Origin: a virus
Virus record (IMG/VR): IMGVR_UViG_3300009545_000213
Span: 1-49,186 of that record
Reading direction: 5' to 3' (one strand)
DNA length: 49,186 bases
The position numbers were made by a program, and so were the translations under genes. Under the pieces are notes generated by a model that saw only the letters and a program-made list of their open reading frames with translations, was not told where the DNA came from and ran no database searches. Positions 14,605-24,226 of the stretch are shown here, in pieces; the stretch's first letter is position 1; each line of letters begins with the position of its first letter.

Positions 14605-16727
14605 TACTGGCTCACCGGCACAAGCGAGGGCGTCACGGCCGGTCGTTTCGCAGCCCAACCATTATCGATCGCCTTCTGATCGGCCTGTGCCTTAGTCACC
14701 TGGCCGGATCGATAGGCGGCTATAAGAGCATCCAAGGACTTCACCGATTTGATATCGAATGCAGGTTCAGCGGTTGCAGAGGTATTGGCCGGGCCCCCAT
14801 CCTGAATGACATCCGAAAACCATTGATCCATCGGGCGCACAAAGCCATTACCTGGGGTCTCAAGGACCTTGCCGATATAGTCGGGGCTGCCTGGGGTGAG
14901 TAGCTGCGCGGTTGATTTTCCGCTCTTCTTGCCTTCAGCAAGCGCGTTGTAGGCATAGGGCAAGAATTTCGCGAATAGCTGTTCGCCCTTCGGGTCTTTG
15001 ATGTGTAAACCTTCGTCCTGCCCGCTGATCTTGGCTTTGGCGTTGGCAAAGAACTGCTTCTGGATCGCCGCGTCAGCGTCACCTTCCGGGGTTTTCTTGT
15101 TCTGGATTTCAGTCACCAACTTATCGACACCGGCAACCGTCAAGTCCCCCTTCGGCCCAACCCGGCTATAAAGTTCGGCGGGGTCGGTTATCTTCCCCGG
15201 CGTTCCATCCGGCGCGTGTACTTTCTGATAGGCGTCATAAAAGCCCGCGCCGTAGGTTTTGTCCGCCTTGGAATTGGCGTCGGCCAAGCGGGCATGAGCC
15301 CTTACGACCAGCCGCTCGACTGCCTCTCGACTCAGTGAGCCACCATTCGCCGCTGCGTCTTTGGTGATGGCGAGGGCCGTTGTTTTCGGATTGTCGCTTT
15401 CAAGGTCTTGCATATAAGCAATCTCGGCAGCGTCAGACTTGTCCTTTGCCTGCTGCACCTCGATTTGTGACCGCCGCTGACCGTCGATCCCATTCGCCGC
15501 AACCTGTTCGTTCGCCGCGTGGAGCATTTCAACCCGTTTGTCTTCGGGGATGAAATCGATCAAGCCGCCCTTGCCTGTCGGACTGCCGCCCATCTTGGAT
15601 GACGCCCACTGTGCAACGGTATCGACTGTCTTTCCTTCCAGGACAGACTTGTTGGCGGCAATCGACTTTGGATCAACAACATCCGAGATCGGCGTGCCTG
15701 GAGCCGCCTTCAAAACCTTCGCCGCGTCACCAACACCAAGAAAATGGGCCAGATAAAGATTGGATGGCGTTGCTGCGATACCCTGGGATCGCAACACCGC
15801 CGAATTATCGTCAAGCAGATATCCCGCCATCTCGCGGGAAAGCTTGGGATCAGCACGAAGCGCCAGAACGTCCTTCGTATCGCGGCCCTGGAGCAAATCA
15901 GGCCGGTGAGCCTGTATTGTGTCAAGCCACGTTCCGTTCGTGAACTGGAAATTCCCCATCGCGGAGGAAGTCGAACTTCGCGCAGCCGGATTGCCGGTTG
16001 CGTTCTCAATCCCTCCGATCCGATCAAGGATCGCGTCCCGGCCCTGCACGGTCGGACTGAGCGTCTTGACCTGATCTTCGGGAGCCATAAGCTGGACGCG
16101 CCCGATGGCATAGTCCTGTGTCCACTTGGTGCGGTACTTCTGTTCCGTCACCGCGTCGATATAGCCAGCGTCTTTCAGTGTCGCGATGCGTTCCTGGCCC
16201 GCCTTGATGAAAGCTGCCTGTTGAGCCGGGTCGCTGGATTTCAGCGCTGCATTGCGGAGTTTATCCAGATCGTCTTGCGCGCTCGCAATGCCCTGTGAGG
16301 TCTCAAGCTTGAACTGCTGATCGCCAACCGCCAGAATATGCGTATTTGTCTGCGGCGCGGTTCTGGTTAGCCATAACTCCCTGGCTCTCGGATTGCTAAT
16401 GAGAGCGGCGGAATCCGCCTGCGCCTGTTGGAACTTGGGGACATAATTACCAGCAAGCGCCTTTGGATCGGTCTCGTCCGACATCTCGTCGCGAATGTTG
16501 GACGTTTTAATAAGGTAATCCGAATTGGCCTTGGCAATATCCAGTTCATCCAGCTTCCGCTGCGCGTCCTGCTGGACGACGGCAATCTCGTTCGTCGCCT
16601 GCCGCATCCCCTTTCCGAGTTCGGAGATGCCGGCACCTATAGCCGACGTGTCATAGCTCGCAATCGGACGGCCAGAGTTGCCGGATGGAAGGCCACCCAG
16701 CGCAGTGTCGTCGGGGAGGATTGCCAT
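14604..16727 (-). CDS. Internal virion protein with lytic transglycosylase domain, 707 aa
   Basis: Residues 1-225 are a long helical region. At 235-275 lies a lysozyme/transglycosylase signature (IGGIENATGNPAARSSTSSA then MGNFQFTNGTWL), with Glu241 the likely catalytic acid. The C-terminal 400 residues are helical and Gln/Lys/Asp-rich. As with T7 gp16, it probably opens peptidoglycan locally during DNA entry. It lies between the gp14-like gene and the giant internal protein, overlapping both ends by one base. Confidence 0.87.
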   Translation of the reverse strand: MAILPDDTALGGLPSGNSGRPIASYDTSAIGAGISELGKGMRQATNEIAVVQQDAQRKLDELDIAKANSDYLIKTSNIRDEMSDETDPKALAGNYVPKFQQAQADSAALISNPRARELWLTRTAPQTNTHILAVGDQQFKLETSQGIASAQDDLDKLRNAALKSSDPAQQAAFIKAGQERIATLKDAGYIDAVTEQKYRTKWTQDYAIGRVQLMAPEDQVKTLSPTVQGRDAILDRIGGIENATGNPAARSSTSSAMGNFQFTNGTWLDTIQAHRPDLLQGRDTKDVLALRADPKLSREMAGYLLDDNSAVLRSQGIAATPSNLYLAHFLGVGDAAKVLKAAPGTPISDVVDPKSIAANKSVLEGKTVDTVAQWASSKMGGSPTGKGGLIDFIPEDKRVEMLHAANEQVAANGIDGQRRSQIEVQQAKDKSDAAEIAYMQDLESDNPKTTALAITKDAAANGGSLSREAVERLVVRAHARLADANSKADKTYGAGFYDAYQKVHAPDGTPGKITDPAELYSRVGPKGDLTVAGVDKLVTEIQNKKTPEGDADAAIQKQFFANAKAKISGQDEGLHIKDPKGEQLFAKFLPYAYNALAEGKKSGKSTAQLLTPGSPDYIGKVLETPGNGFVRPMDQWFSDVIQDGGPANTSATAEPAFDIKSVKSLDALIAAYRSGQVTKAQADQKAIDNGWAAKRPAVTPSLVPVSQ

Positions 16728-17269
16728 TAGCCGTAAGCAATCTGGTCCAGGGAGCGCGTGTCGGGCAATCCCTTAAACCGTTTGTACGCCGACCCGGCAC
16801 CACCAATGATGGTCCCTGCCGCCGAGAGATAAGATGCCGTCTCCTTCGCGTCTCCGGTCGCGCGCTCGCCCTTGGCGGTATCTTCTAGCCCCCGCGCTCG
16901 ATTCTCGCCCGTGTACATGTCCATTAAGTGTTGGTATTCGCCCCGCCCCGCGATATCGCCGGCAAGATCGACCACGCCTGGATCGCTTGCACCGCCTCCC
17001 GACGCCGCAGCATTGGCTTGCAGCTTCGAGAGTGCAAGAGTGGTGTTGCGATCCTTTTCCAAAGCCTGCCGTTGGGAAGCAGCCCGGCTTTCCTGCGCCG
17101 CCTGATCTTCCTGAGCCGCCTTGAAATAGGACGAGCCTTTAGCCGCCTGCCCGCCTGCAATCGTGCCGGCCGCCGTCACCGCCGTGCTGACCACGGTCAA
17201 AGCGGTCAATGGGTCGAAACATGCCCTGTTATGGATGCTGCATGGATTGATGAAGCGCTCATTCCACAT
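16727..17269 (-). CDS. Small internal virion protein, T7 gp14-like, 180 aa
   Basis: The N-terminus has an Ala/Thr/Val-rich hydrophobic stretch (LTALTVVSTAVTAAGTIAGG), followed by an Ala/Gln/Arg-rich helix (QAAQESRAASQRQALEKDRN) and a Gly/Ala part that ends in a second hydrophobic stretch. This pattern and the place between the gp13-like and transglycosylase genes match podoviral gp14-type internal core proteins, which form the outer-membrane part of the DNA-injection channel. It overlaps the acetyltransferase gene by 11 nt. Confidence 0.78.
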   Translation of the reverse strand: MWNERFINPCSIHNRACFDPLTALTVVSTAVTAAGTIAGGQAAKGSSYFKAAQEDQAAQESRAASQRQALEKDRNTTLALSKLQANAAASGGGASDPGVVDLAGDIAGRGEYQHLMDMYTGENRARGLEDTAKGERATGDAKETASYLSAAGTIIGGAGSAYKRFKGLPDTRSLDQIAYG

Positions 17270-17627
17270 TAGACGCCTCCCATATCCACGCTTTTTCCTT
17301 TTCGACCATGACTTGCTTGAAACCTAATCGAGATAACCAGCGCTCAGCGGCAGGATTTGTTTTCTCAGCCAATGCAACAACCCTGCGGAAACCAGCCTTT
17401 TTTGCTTCTTGCATCGCCATCAGGCCGGCGCGATGCAGCGCGACCCGGTATTTTTCCGCGCCAGGCGCTTTCAGAACAAACGCTGCTATTGTCCCGTCCG
17501 GTTGATAGACAAAGCCACCAACGCCTAACAGCTTGCCGTTTTCCTCAACCGCGAAGGCCCTAATCCTGTGCGGCAGCGGTTCGCTGATTAACTGGTCGAT
17601 GTCTTTCCTTGTTGCTGGCCTGATCAT
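17259..17627 (-). CDS. GNAT-fold acetyltransferase-like protein, T7 gp13 position
   Basis: From the ATG at 17627 the 122-residue product has a GNAT shape: MIRPATRKDI at the start, the central strands GKLLGVGGFVY and IAAFVLK, a helix, then FRRVVALAEKTNPAAERWLS and a final LGF strand. A GTG at 17651 overlapping the previous stop is an alternative start. T7-like phages carry a GNAT-fold protein (gp13) between the gp12 and gp14 genes, so by synteny this may be a virion or assembly protein rather than a metabolic enzyme. No substrate can be named. Confidence 0.8.
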   Translation of the reverse strand: MIRPATRKDIDQLISEPLPHRIRAFAVEENGKLLGVGGFVYQPDGTIAAFVLKAPGAEKYRVALHRAGLMAMQEAKKAGFRRVVALAEKTNPAAERWLSRLGFKQVMVEKEKAWIWEASNVE

Positions 17628-17647
17628 AGGCAGCGTCAAGACGTTGC

Positions 17648-20395
17648 TCACCCCTCGTTGGTCGTCATGTCGAGGACCGCCGCCATCACCATTGCAGGCC
17701 TCGGGGCGGTGGCCCGAAGGCACAGTCTGGCATCGGTCGACCACTCTCCCGGCACAGTGACCATCATCTTGTCGTAGTCTTCCCAGACCAGATTGGTATC
17801 GGTCACGTCGCCATCTTCCACCAAAGGAAGGGTATCCATCACCGTGAACGACTGGCCGTATTCCAGTCCTTGCTGATGCGTGTTGGCGAGGATCAATCCT
17901 AGTGTGTCAATCTTCTTCGTCTGGTTTAGCGCCGTGCCCATCTGCGCCGCGTAGGCGAGTTTTGCCGATTTGAACGTGGCTTCATAGCCAAGACCGATAC
18001 AGGCGTCTGTGACGGCAGAACTAATTCCTGAGATAGCCCCAGACGTAACCGTGAACGTCCCGAAATCCCTGCCAACCGTCTGAGTCGAACCATCGGGCAA
18101 CGTCGCGGTGAAAGGCGTGCTGGTGTTCCAGCCCCAGACCACGACCGAGCAGCCCTCCAGATGGTCCAGCCCTGAGATCGTTGTCACCGCAGCGCCGGAG
18201 TACATCGTATGGCTATCCGCTAACCTTGCTTCAGGAAGACCATAACACTGGTCCCGTCGAGCCGCCTTTTCCAGGAACCGCTTGGTCGAGCCGTTGATCG
18301 TTCGCTTGACCGCGTAATAGACCCGGTTTTCCATCGAGCCCGGCAACACAGCCACACTTTCAACGACACCATTGACGCCGCCGTCCGTATCGATCCGCCA
18401 CCAGGCCTCAACTTGATCTTCCGCGTCATGGAGCAAGGCTGCGATTTGCCCATCCCCACGAATGAAGTGCAATTGCGTATCTGGCTGGCGCTGCACCGCT
18501 AGGTCGACAAAGCCTTCCGAGCCGATATCGGGGTTGAGCCTGGTCAGATCATGGGCGTTATAGTCCTGCGAGTTCACGTCGAACCCAAGTTCGAATACCC
18601 GACGATTGGACTGCTGGATGAAAACGCCGCGCGTATCGATCTTGACCGCTGCGACCGGCGCCGACCCTTGGGTAGAACAATCCTTCAGCGTAAAATTTGT
18701 TGGCGTCAAAGGCTGGTCAAAACTTCCCGAGCGAACCGAAGTTTCCGCCCCTTCCCTTCCGACAATCAACCTTGAAAGATCGAGCAGCCAGTTGATCGTA
18801 TCGACCGGACCGAAGCCCACCGATCGGTTAATAGGGCCAGCGTCGCCCGCATAATCCGGGTCGAAACTGGTATAGGCATCTGAAATCGAACCCCAGATAC
18901 GGTCTCTACCTGCAAACCATAGCCTTCCATCGTGAAATCTGAGAGCCGAAGGCCATCCGACATTATCGTTCCAGTCGCCCTCGCTCCAGTTGGACGAAGC
19001 CGTTAAGCTGGAAAATGGATTCAGCACCTCAATATTGACGACGGTCGTTGAGCTGTACGAAGTCACCCGCGCCACGCCGGCCGCGCCGCCACCCGGATAG
19101 GTCAGCGCGATAACCGCCGTCCCACTGGTATAAGCCGCCGCTTTAAACCCAATGCGATACCAGCAAATCGAATTGTTCAGACTGTCGTTGTACGAGTTCG
19201 TCGTGTTGGCCGAAAACGTCGTAACGTCGATAAAGCCCGTGCTATCGGAATCCAGTGAGCGCTGGAGCGTCAGCGTGCCCGACCATGTTCCGGTAACGGA
19301 ATAGTTGAATATTCGGTCATTGCCTGTTCCGCTCACCCTGATGGTGGCTCCGAACGTATTGCTCGCCGCCAAGCTGTCATTGGTGGTCTGCCCAGAAGAG
19401 AAGACCCGAAACAGAGACCCTACATGAGACGAGTTGAAATAGGCGCGCGATGCGGTAAGCGTCGTGTTACCGGACAGAGCCGCAGGGGTCATCGTGATAT
19501 CAGTCCCGTTGGCGTTCTGAAAAGGCCCGTCGTCGGCCTTGAACAGAACGAAGGACCATGAATGGACGCCTCGGCGTTCTATCTTCCGCTGCGCCTGCCC
19601 CTGACAGGCCAGGAATACGATGTCACCGGACTGGGTATATCTGACATAGGGCAGGTCAGCTTCATCATACGTCGTTGGGATAGTCAGGACGCCGGCCGCG
19701 TCAATCGTGATCGAATCAACTATCTTGGCCTGCGCCGTGATCGTCTCCAATTGAATGTAAACCGTGCCTCCAGTTGGGATGAAGGAGAGCGAGTGCGTTC
19801 CAGTATCCAGCGTGGTTTCGCTGATATAATCGTCCAAACCGTCCGCTGTCCCGGCCCGAAACCGGATAGGTCCGCGCGTGACGACAATGCGAAAACCATG
19901 CCGCACGTTCTGATCTGGAGCGGCTACCGTGACCGTCCTCTTGGCCTGGGCCAACCCGCCGGCAACGGGTGAAGACATGGTAAGCAGTCCACCCGAGATC
20001 GCCGAGGATGCCCCTGCCCCGGTCGCGGTGAGCGTCCATCCAGTTGAGGAAGAAAAATCTCCATTGGTGACCGTGGTCGATACGGTCGGGCGCGTGACCA
20101 GCGTTTCCGTGTCGTTGGCAACGGTCCAGATTCGCAGATCGGAGTCGGTCAACTCAAGCAGCGCCGTGTCATCGTTCGAGAAGACAAAGGGGATCAGCCG
20201 GCAGGTCAGATCATTCAGGATGCCGCCACAATACTGCAAGCCAGGTCGCAGCATCATAGGGCCGAGAACCCACGGCGCCCAATTAACCTGCTCCTCCGCA
20301 GATAAGCGCATCCGCTCGATATCAACCCGCGCCAGCGCGTATCTTGAAACTTCTCCCCGGTTGAATGAAAGGAGTGGAGAATGCGTCTTGCCCAC
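17648..20395 (-). CDS. Tail tubular protein B-like (nozzle), 915 aa
   Basis: The N-terminus (SPLLSFNRGEVSRYALARVD, then EEQVNWAPWVLGPMMLRPGL) is characteristic of podoviral tail nozzle proteins, and the body is beta-rich with Ig-like insertions. The C-terminal part (YGLPEARLADS, then GLDHLEGCSVVVWG) also fits. It should form the tail tube end, attached to the gp11-like gatekeeper encoded by the next gene upstream. It overlaps that gene by one base. At 915 aa it is longer than T7 gp12 (about 794). Confidence 0.88.
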   Translation of the reverse strand: MGKTHSPLLSFNRGEVSRYALARVDIERMRLSAEEQVNWAPWVLGPMMLRPGLQYCGGILNDLTCRLIPFVFSNDDTALLELTDSDLRIWTVANDTETLVTRPTVSTTVTNGDFSSSTGWTLTATGAGASSAISGGLLTMSSPVAGGLAQAKRTVTVAAPDQNVRHGFRIVVTRGPIRFRAGTADGLDDYISETTLDTGTHSLSFIPTGGTVYIQLETITAQAKIVDSITIDAAGVLTIPTTYDEADLPYVRYTQSGDIVFLACQGQAQRKIERRGVHSWSFVLFKADDGPFQNANGTDITMTPAALSGNTTLTASRAYFNSSHVGSLFRVFSSGQTTNDSLAASNTFGATIRVSGTGNDRIFNYSVTGTWSGTLTLQRSLDSDSTGFIDVTTFSANTTNSYNDSLNNSICWYRIGFKAAAYTSGTAVIALTYPGGGAAGVARVTSYSSTTVVNIEVLNPFSSLTASSNWSEGDWNDNVGWPSALRFHDGRLWFAGRDRIWGSISDAYTSFDPDYAGDAGPINRSVGFGPVDTINWLLDLSRLIVGREGAETSVRSGSFDQPLTPTNFTLKDCSTQGSAPVAAVKIDTRGVFIQQSNRRVFELGFDVNSQDYNAHDLTRLNPDIGSEGFVDLAVQRQPDTQLHFIRGDGQIAALLHDAEDQVEAWWRIDTDGGVNGVVESVAVLPGSMENRVYYAVKRTINGSTKRFLEKAARRDQCYGLPEARLADSHTMYSGAAVTTISGLDHLEGCSVVVWGWNTSTPFTATLPDGSTQTVGRDFGTFTVTSGAISGISSAVTDACIGLGYEATFKSAKLAYAAQMGTALNQTKKIDTLGLILANTHQQGLEYGQSFTVMDTLPLVEDGDVTDTNLVWEDYDKMMVTVPGEWSTDARLCLRATAPRPAMVMAAVLDMTTNEG

Positions 20396-21015
20396 TAGAA
20401 CCGATCTTCATTCCGGCTGGAATTATTGCCGGCGCGTCTCGCTGTCACCCACGTCCCGGAAGGCGGGAAGCCAACCGGCTCGTTCATGGCGTCCTTACCC
20501 CTCGCAACCGCTGCGGCCCGTCGCTCGGCCTTTATCAGATCGTCGTCCGGGTATTTTCCAGTAATCCGCTTGCAGGTCTTCAGGGCTAGCCTGGTGTCGA
20601 TGTAATCCGCGAACGTCTCGGGCCAGATCGATTGATCGGCTCCATAAGCCACGTCGTCAGAGACATATTTCACATAGAGAGGATCGCAATTGGCGTACCA
20701 GTAGTTCGGCTCGTCAACGATATCCAACAGCGGCGGATTGAGGCTTTCAAACTGCGACTGCTTGTAGGTGCGGATAAAGTCATCAGGCTTGGCAAAGGCG
20801 TAAGTGTACCCGAACGTCGGGGTAACGCTTGCCGATGAGTCAATCTGGACTGCCCGCATGGCAAAATTCCAGAAACCACTCTCTAGACAGTAACTCAGCA
20901 CCTGATCCCAGGCATCATCGAGCGCGCGCCGGGGTTCTCTCGCCTCGCTCAAGGAAGCAAGCTTGCGCTCCCCAAGGATCAGGAGCGCCCCATTGTAGCG
21001 TTCGAGCTTGCTCAA
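20395..21015 (-). CDS. Tail tubular protein A-like (gatekeeper), 206 aa
   Basis: The sequence MSKLERYNGALLILGERKLA, then EPRRALDDAWDQVLSYCLES and the terminal lysine/arginine-rich helix, matches T7 gp11-type adaptor proteins, which bind the portal ring and close the tail. Length equals the family norm (about 200). It lies directly upstream of the nozzle gene, as in T7. Confidence 0.88.
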   Translation of the reverse strand: MSKLERYNGALLILGERKLASLSEAREPRRALDDAWDQVLSYCLESGFWNFAMRAVQIDSSASVTPTFGYTYAFAKPDDFIRTYKQSQFESLNPPLLDIVDEPNYWYANCDPLYVKYVSDDVAYGADQSIWPETFADYIDTRLALKTCKRITGKYPDDDLIKAERRAAAVARGKDAMNEPVGFPPSGTWVTARRAGNNSSRNEDRF

Positions 21016-21456
21016 CTAAGCCGCCATTTTCGATTGGTGGTCGTTGATCCATTCCACGGCGGAAGCCTTGGTCTGGAAGTCTTTCGCCATGACGTAATTG
21101 TCGGCCTTGCGGACCACATCGAAGGATCGCTTGCCGACGTTCCACTTGGGAATAAGCTGGCCTTCCGGCTCTTTGACTTCAGGCATTGCCGCCGTAATCG
21201 TTTTGCCAAGGCGAATGAAATTCGTACCCACCTCGAAAATGACGAACAGCGCCCATTCGGAAGTGTCAGGCTTGAAGACCTCCACGGTGTCACCGGCCTT
21301 CTGCTTATCGGCAATGTCCTTCCACAGATAAGGATTGGACACATCGTCCATCGATTGCGATGGCTGTAGGACAAGGTGCCACTCGTTGCGCTTGAAGGAT
21401 GATACTCCGAAGTCCTGAGACTTGAAGCGCGGCTTGGCGGATTCGTTGTCGGTCAT
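21016..21456 (-). CDS. Hypothetical protein in virion gene cluster, 146 aa
   Basis: The start chosen is the ATG at 21456, which has GAGGG 5 nt upstream; the frame is open to 21468. The product is soluble, with a beta-rich middle (GDTVEVFKPDTSEWALFVIF) and a C-terminal helix. It lies between a small head gene and the gp11-like gene, so a minor head or tail role is likely. I do not recognise a family. Confidence 0.7.
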   Translation of the reverse strand: MTDNESAKPRFKSQDFGVSSFKRNEWHLVLQPSQSMDDVSNPYLWKDIADKQKAGDTVEVFKPDTSEWALFVIFEVGTNFIRLGKTITAAMPEVKEPEGQLIPKWNVGKRSFDVVRKADNYVMAKDFQTKASAVEWINDHQSKMAA

Positions 21457-21515
21457 ATAATCCCTCATAAAAAGAACGGACGGCCCATAAAGAGCCGTCC
21501 GCCAAGGCTGGGAGG

Positions 21516-21782
21516 TTAGGTAATCGCGGTCGGAGCCTGGACAGTCGCGGCGGCGCCGGACGTGCTCAAGACCTGATAACGCTTATATTTCGGAGTGCCG
21601 GTCTGGATGGCATCCACAAGGTCACCCTTGCGCATACCAAGAGTGGCGCCCGTGGCGAAGAAGCCGGCGCCGACGAGCGTAGCATCGCTCTCAGCGGCAG
21701 CATCGTAGTAAATGAAGATGCGCGGACCCTGCGCACCTACCCCGTTAAAAACGAGGGCAACACCGTCAGCAGAATAAGCCAT
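21516..21782 (-). CDS. Small structural protein after capsid, 88 aa
   Basis: Beta-rich, Gly/Ala-rich product directly downstream of the capsid gene (MAYSADGVALVFNGVGAQGP..., ending in YQVLSTSGAAATVQAPTAI). Its position and composition suggest a capsid decoration or head-completion protein. No diagnostic motif. Confidence 0.65.
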   Translation of the reverse strand: MAYSADGVALVFNGVGAQGPRIFIYYDAAAESDATLVGAGFFATGATLGMRKGDLVDAIQTGTPKYKRYQVLSTSGAAATVQAPTAIT

Positions 21783-21795
21783 GTGTCAGTTCTCC

Positions 21796-22635
21796 TTACG
21801 ACAGGTTGAATGCCGAGCCGTCGTGCTTGAGCTGCACGATGCCGGTATTCTGGAGGATCTTTGCTCCGTGAAAGATAGTGGCACGAGACCAGGACGTGTC
21901 CTGCTTCGCGTCATAGCCGATGTCGATGGAGTCCTCACCGACGTTCACGGCCCAGCCCAGCGCCGAACGATGCCACATGTAGCAAAGCTCGGTGGAGGTG
22001 CCGACGCCGGTAACGCGGGCCGACTGCATCCAGTTGACGCCGTTCCAACGCAGCATCTTGCGGGTCGGACCAACCAAGGGTTTCACATCGACGTAATCGG
22101 ACGATGCAAATTCCGTGGACTGACGAAGATATGCCATGAAGCCACCCGAGACGATGGCGAACATGTTGTCTTCTTCCTCAACAGGAATATCGTTGTTGGC
22201 AAGATATCCCTTGGCTTTTTCGATCATCGCCATTGACGCCGTGGCATAACCGCCAGTGTCGATTGTGGCGTTCGCGAGTTCGGCCAGACAGACCAGATCG
22301 ATGTCACGGTTGATGACATTCATCGAGGCCTGGCGCATCACCGCCTTCTGATCACCCTGGCTTGCGAAGATGTTGAAGCCAGTGAGTTCGTAAGGCGCGT
22401 GCTTCTCGACCAGCGTCGCGGAAACCTGCGTGTTGGTCGGATTGCCATAGGGGATCTGGCCGTTGGTGCCGCGCGTGACTGCGGTATCAGTGCCGGAACC
22501 AGCGACTAGGAAGGTGGCGGTATTGCCCTTGATGACGGATTCTTTGGTGGTGGCTACGCGGAAAGCCGAGGCCCTGCCCTCGAACTGATCCACGAACGCT
22601 TGGCGGTACTGCGTGACCGCTGCTTCAATAGACAT
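21796..22635 (-). CDS. Major capsid protein, 279 aa
   Basis: Follows the scaffold gene and has the composition of an HK97-fold capsid protein: an N-terminal helix (TQYRQAFVDQFEGRASAF), a central EKHAPYELTGFNIFASQGDQ loop, and the late strand region MWHRSALGWAVNVGEDSIDI with YDAKQDTSWSRATIFHGAK, which is typical of podoviral capsid proteins. A 186-nt untranslated stretch separates it from the scaffold gene, long enough to hold a promoter or leader, though I see no clear signal there. Confidence 0.85.
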   Translation of the reverse strand: MSIEAAVTQYRQAFVDQFEGRASAFRVATTKESVIKGNTATFLVAGSGTDTAVTRGTNGQIPYGNPTNTQVSATLVEKHAPYELTGFNIFASQGDQKAVMRQASMNVINRDIDLVCLAELANATIDTGGYATASMAMIEKAKGYLANNDIPVEEEDNMFAIVSGGFMAYLRQSTEFASSDYVDVKPLVGPTRKMLRWNGVNWMQSARVTGVGTSTELCYMWHRSALGWAVNVGEDSIDIGYDAKQDTSWSRATIFHGAKILQNTGIVQLKHDGSAFNLS

Positions 22636-22821
22636 GGATAATCCCTTTCAGAGATTTCGTTCCTTTCGTTGGGGTTGCCTCTGTTCAGGGTGTCCACGGG
22701 CCGACGCGCCCGGGGTGTCCTTGCGGAGCCGAGTTCGTCAGATTGTGGGGCTTCACTTGTGGCGGTGTGTGCGTCTAAATCCGGGGCCTTGCGGGGTATC
22801 CGGGCGCCGACGCGGGCGCTG

Positions 22822-23769
22822 TTAGGCTGCTCGTGCTTTCAGTTTCGATTGGGCTTCGAGCAATTCGAGTTCGCGGGCCTGCAATTTCTTGTCGGCCTCG
22901 TATTTGTTCGGGTCTTCGCGGCGAAGCTTCCTGATGTCCTCAAGTTCGCTTGCCACGGATTTAGCCGGATCAGTCGTGCCGGCCGGGACCAGCGTTGATG
23001 TCGGGTTCAATTCAACCGCCAGCGCGGCAAGTTGCTTGATGAACGCGGAGTTATCCCCGAGCTTGCGGCCGTTGGGATCACGCCCAGCCAGAACAGCGGC
23101 GGCTAGTCCTTCCGGCCAGGTCGAGATCAGGTTATTGACGGCTGTCAGGTTGCGGCGAAAATCCGCGCCTTGCCATTCAGAACGAAGCGCCTCTTCCGAT
23201 TCAGTCTTGAAGGTGGCGTCCGCGTCTTCCTGCTCTGCCCGCTGCTTGTCCAGGATTTCATAATACTTGCCGACCATGCCGTTGAATTGCTTGGGATCGA
23301 CATTGCCAGCCAGTGCGGCAGCGGCGAACTCTGCCACGATGGGCTTGTCCGCTTCGCCAATGACCAGCCCCTTTGGCAGTTCTAGCTTTTCAAGATACCC
23401 GTCCGGCTTCTCCGGCAGGCCGTTTTCCTTGCGCCATGTCGCCAGTTCTTCAGGGGTTGCGCCCTCCGGCAGCGCCTTCTTGAACTCGCCGGATGAGAGC
23501 TTGGTTTGCAAAGCTCTGTGAGCCTTGCCGAAGGCCGCCGGATCGGAATAGCGGCCAAGCTGCTTGGCGAAGTCCTTGTCCTCGCCAGCGAGAGCCAGCC
23601 GCCAGTCAGGCGCATCGGTCTTGCCAGCATTGCTAGCATCGGCACTCTTGTCGCCATCTTTTGCGGCGGTATCCAGGATCGTCCCGGTATCTTGGGTGCC
23701 AGTGTCCGCACCCTTGTCAAGCGTAGTGTCTTGAGCGCCGGTATCGGCACCCTTGTCTTCAACAGCCAT
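22822..23769 (-). CDS. Capsid scaffold protein, 315 aa
   Basis: The ATG at 23769 has AGGAG upstream; the frame is open to 23850. The N-terminal 50 residues are acidic with an imperfect repeat (DKGADTGAQDTT, then LDKGADTGTQDTG), the middle has GYLEKLELPKGL, and the C-terminus is a charged helix (ELELLEAQSKLKARAA). This is the usual make-up of podoviral scaffolds encoded between portal and capsid. It should be present in procapsids and lost on maturation. Confidence 0.85.
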   Translation of the reverse strand: MAVEDKGADTGAQDTTLDKGADTGTQDTGTILDTAAKDGDKSADASNAGKTDAPDWRLALAGEDKDFAKQLGRYSDPAAFGKAHRALQTKLSSGEFKKALPEGATPEELATWRKENGLPEKPDGYLEKLELPKGLVIGEADKPIVAEFAAAALAGNVDPKQFNGMVGKYYEILDKQRAEQEDADATFKTESEEALRSEWQGADFRRNLTAVNNLISTWPEGLAAAVLAGRDPNGRKLGDNSAFIKQLAALAVELNPTSTLVPAGTTDPAKSVASELEDIRKLRREDPNKYEADKKLQARELELLEAQSKLKARAA

Positions 23770-23777
23770 AAAGGCTC

Positions 23778-24038
23778 CTATGCTTTCTTGATGATCTTCG
23801 TCAGCCGGACGATCTGATTGCCGACGTGCCGCTTGCCCTCGGCGAAGCAAGTAGCCCGTTCTCCATCAATCCCCGGCCTGAAACTCAAATCGTAAGTGCC
23901 GCAAATCCTGTTCACGATCAGCGAGAGCGCCTGCTTCTGTTGCCCTTCGCTCGCAACACCCGAAGCCAATGCCTTGATCGCAGCAATGTCGGCATCATCC
24001 GCCTCAAATGAGGACCACGGCTCCGGGGCTTTCTTCAT
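23778..24038 (-). CDS. Conserved small protein between portal and scaffold, 86 aa
   Basis: Product MKKAPEPWSSFEADDADIAA..., with the C-terminal part FAEGKRHVGNQIVRLTKI that I recall from genes in this same place in many podoviruses. It is soluble and may assist virion assembly. The start overlaps the preceding stop (ATGA). Confidence 0.7.
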   Translation of the reverse strand: MKKAPEPWSSFEADDADIAAIKALASGVASEGQQKQALSLIVNRICGTYDLSFRPGIDGERATCFAEGKRHVGNQIVRLTKIIKKA

Positions 24039-24226
24039 TCTGGGTCAACCCAGGTGATACCGCCCGACTCGAACTTGTGAACAAATCCGATTGCGTCTTT
24101 CGGCTCAGAAATGCGCAATCGTGGTGTTACATAACCATCTTCCGGTACGCGCCACATTGAACGATGAACGATCTTCCGTTCATGGATCGGGCGACCACTG
24201 GGGTGTGGCGAACCTTTTGGTTTCAA
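24035..24226 (-). CDS. Small protein, 63 aa, ending in a portal-derived sequence
   Basis: A TTG at 24226 overlaps the portal stop. The last nine residues (GGITWVDPE) are encoded by a 25-bp segment identical to one inside the portal gene, in the same frame. An ATG at 24157 could also start a 40-residue product. The rest is basic and resembles nothing I know. This may be a gene whose end was replaced by recombination with portal DNA, or a remnant. Confidence 0.45.
   Translation of the reverse strand: MKPKGSPHPSGRPIHERKIVHRSMWRVPEDGYVTPRLRISEPKDAIGFVHKFESGGITWVDPE
24042..24066. repeat. 25-bp direct repeat, copy 1 (other copy in portal gene)
   Basis: Positions 24042-24066 equal 24926-24950 base for base, and both copies encode the same residues in the same frame. 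The copies are 884 bp apart. An exact 25-bp repeat in coding DNA is far beyond chance. Confidence 0.85.

Noticed and set aside
19929-20564. 211-aa rightward open frame opposite the tail genes
   Set aside because: It spans the junction of two real tail genes on the other strand and has an Arg/Ser/Pro-rich shadow composition.
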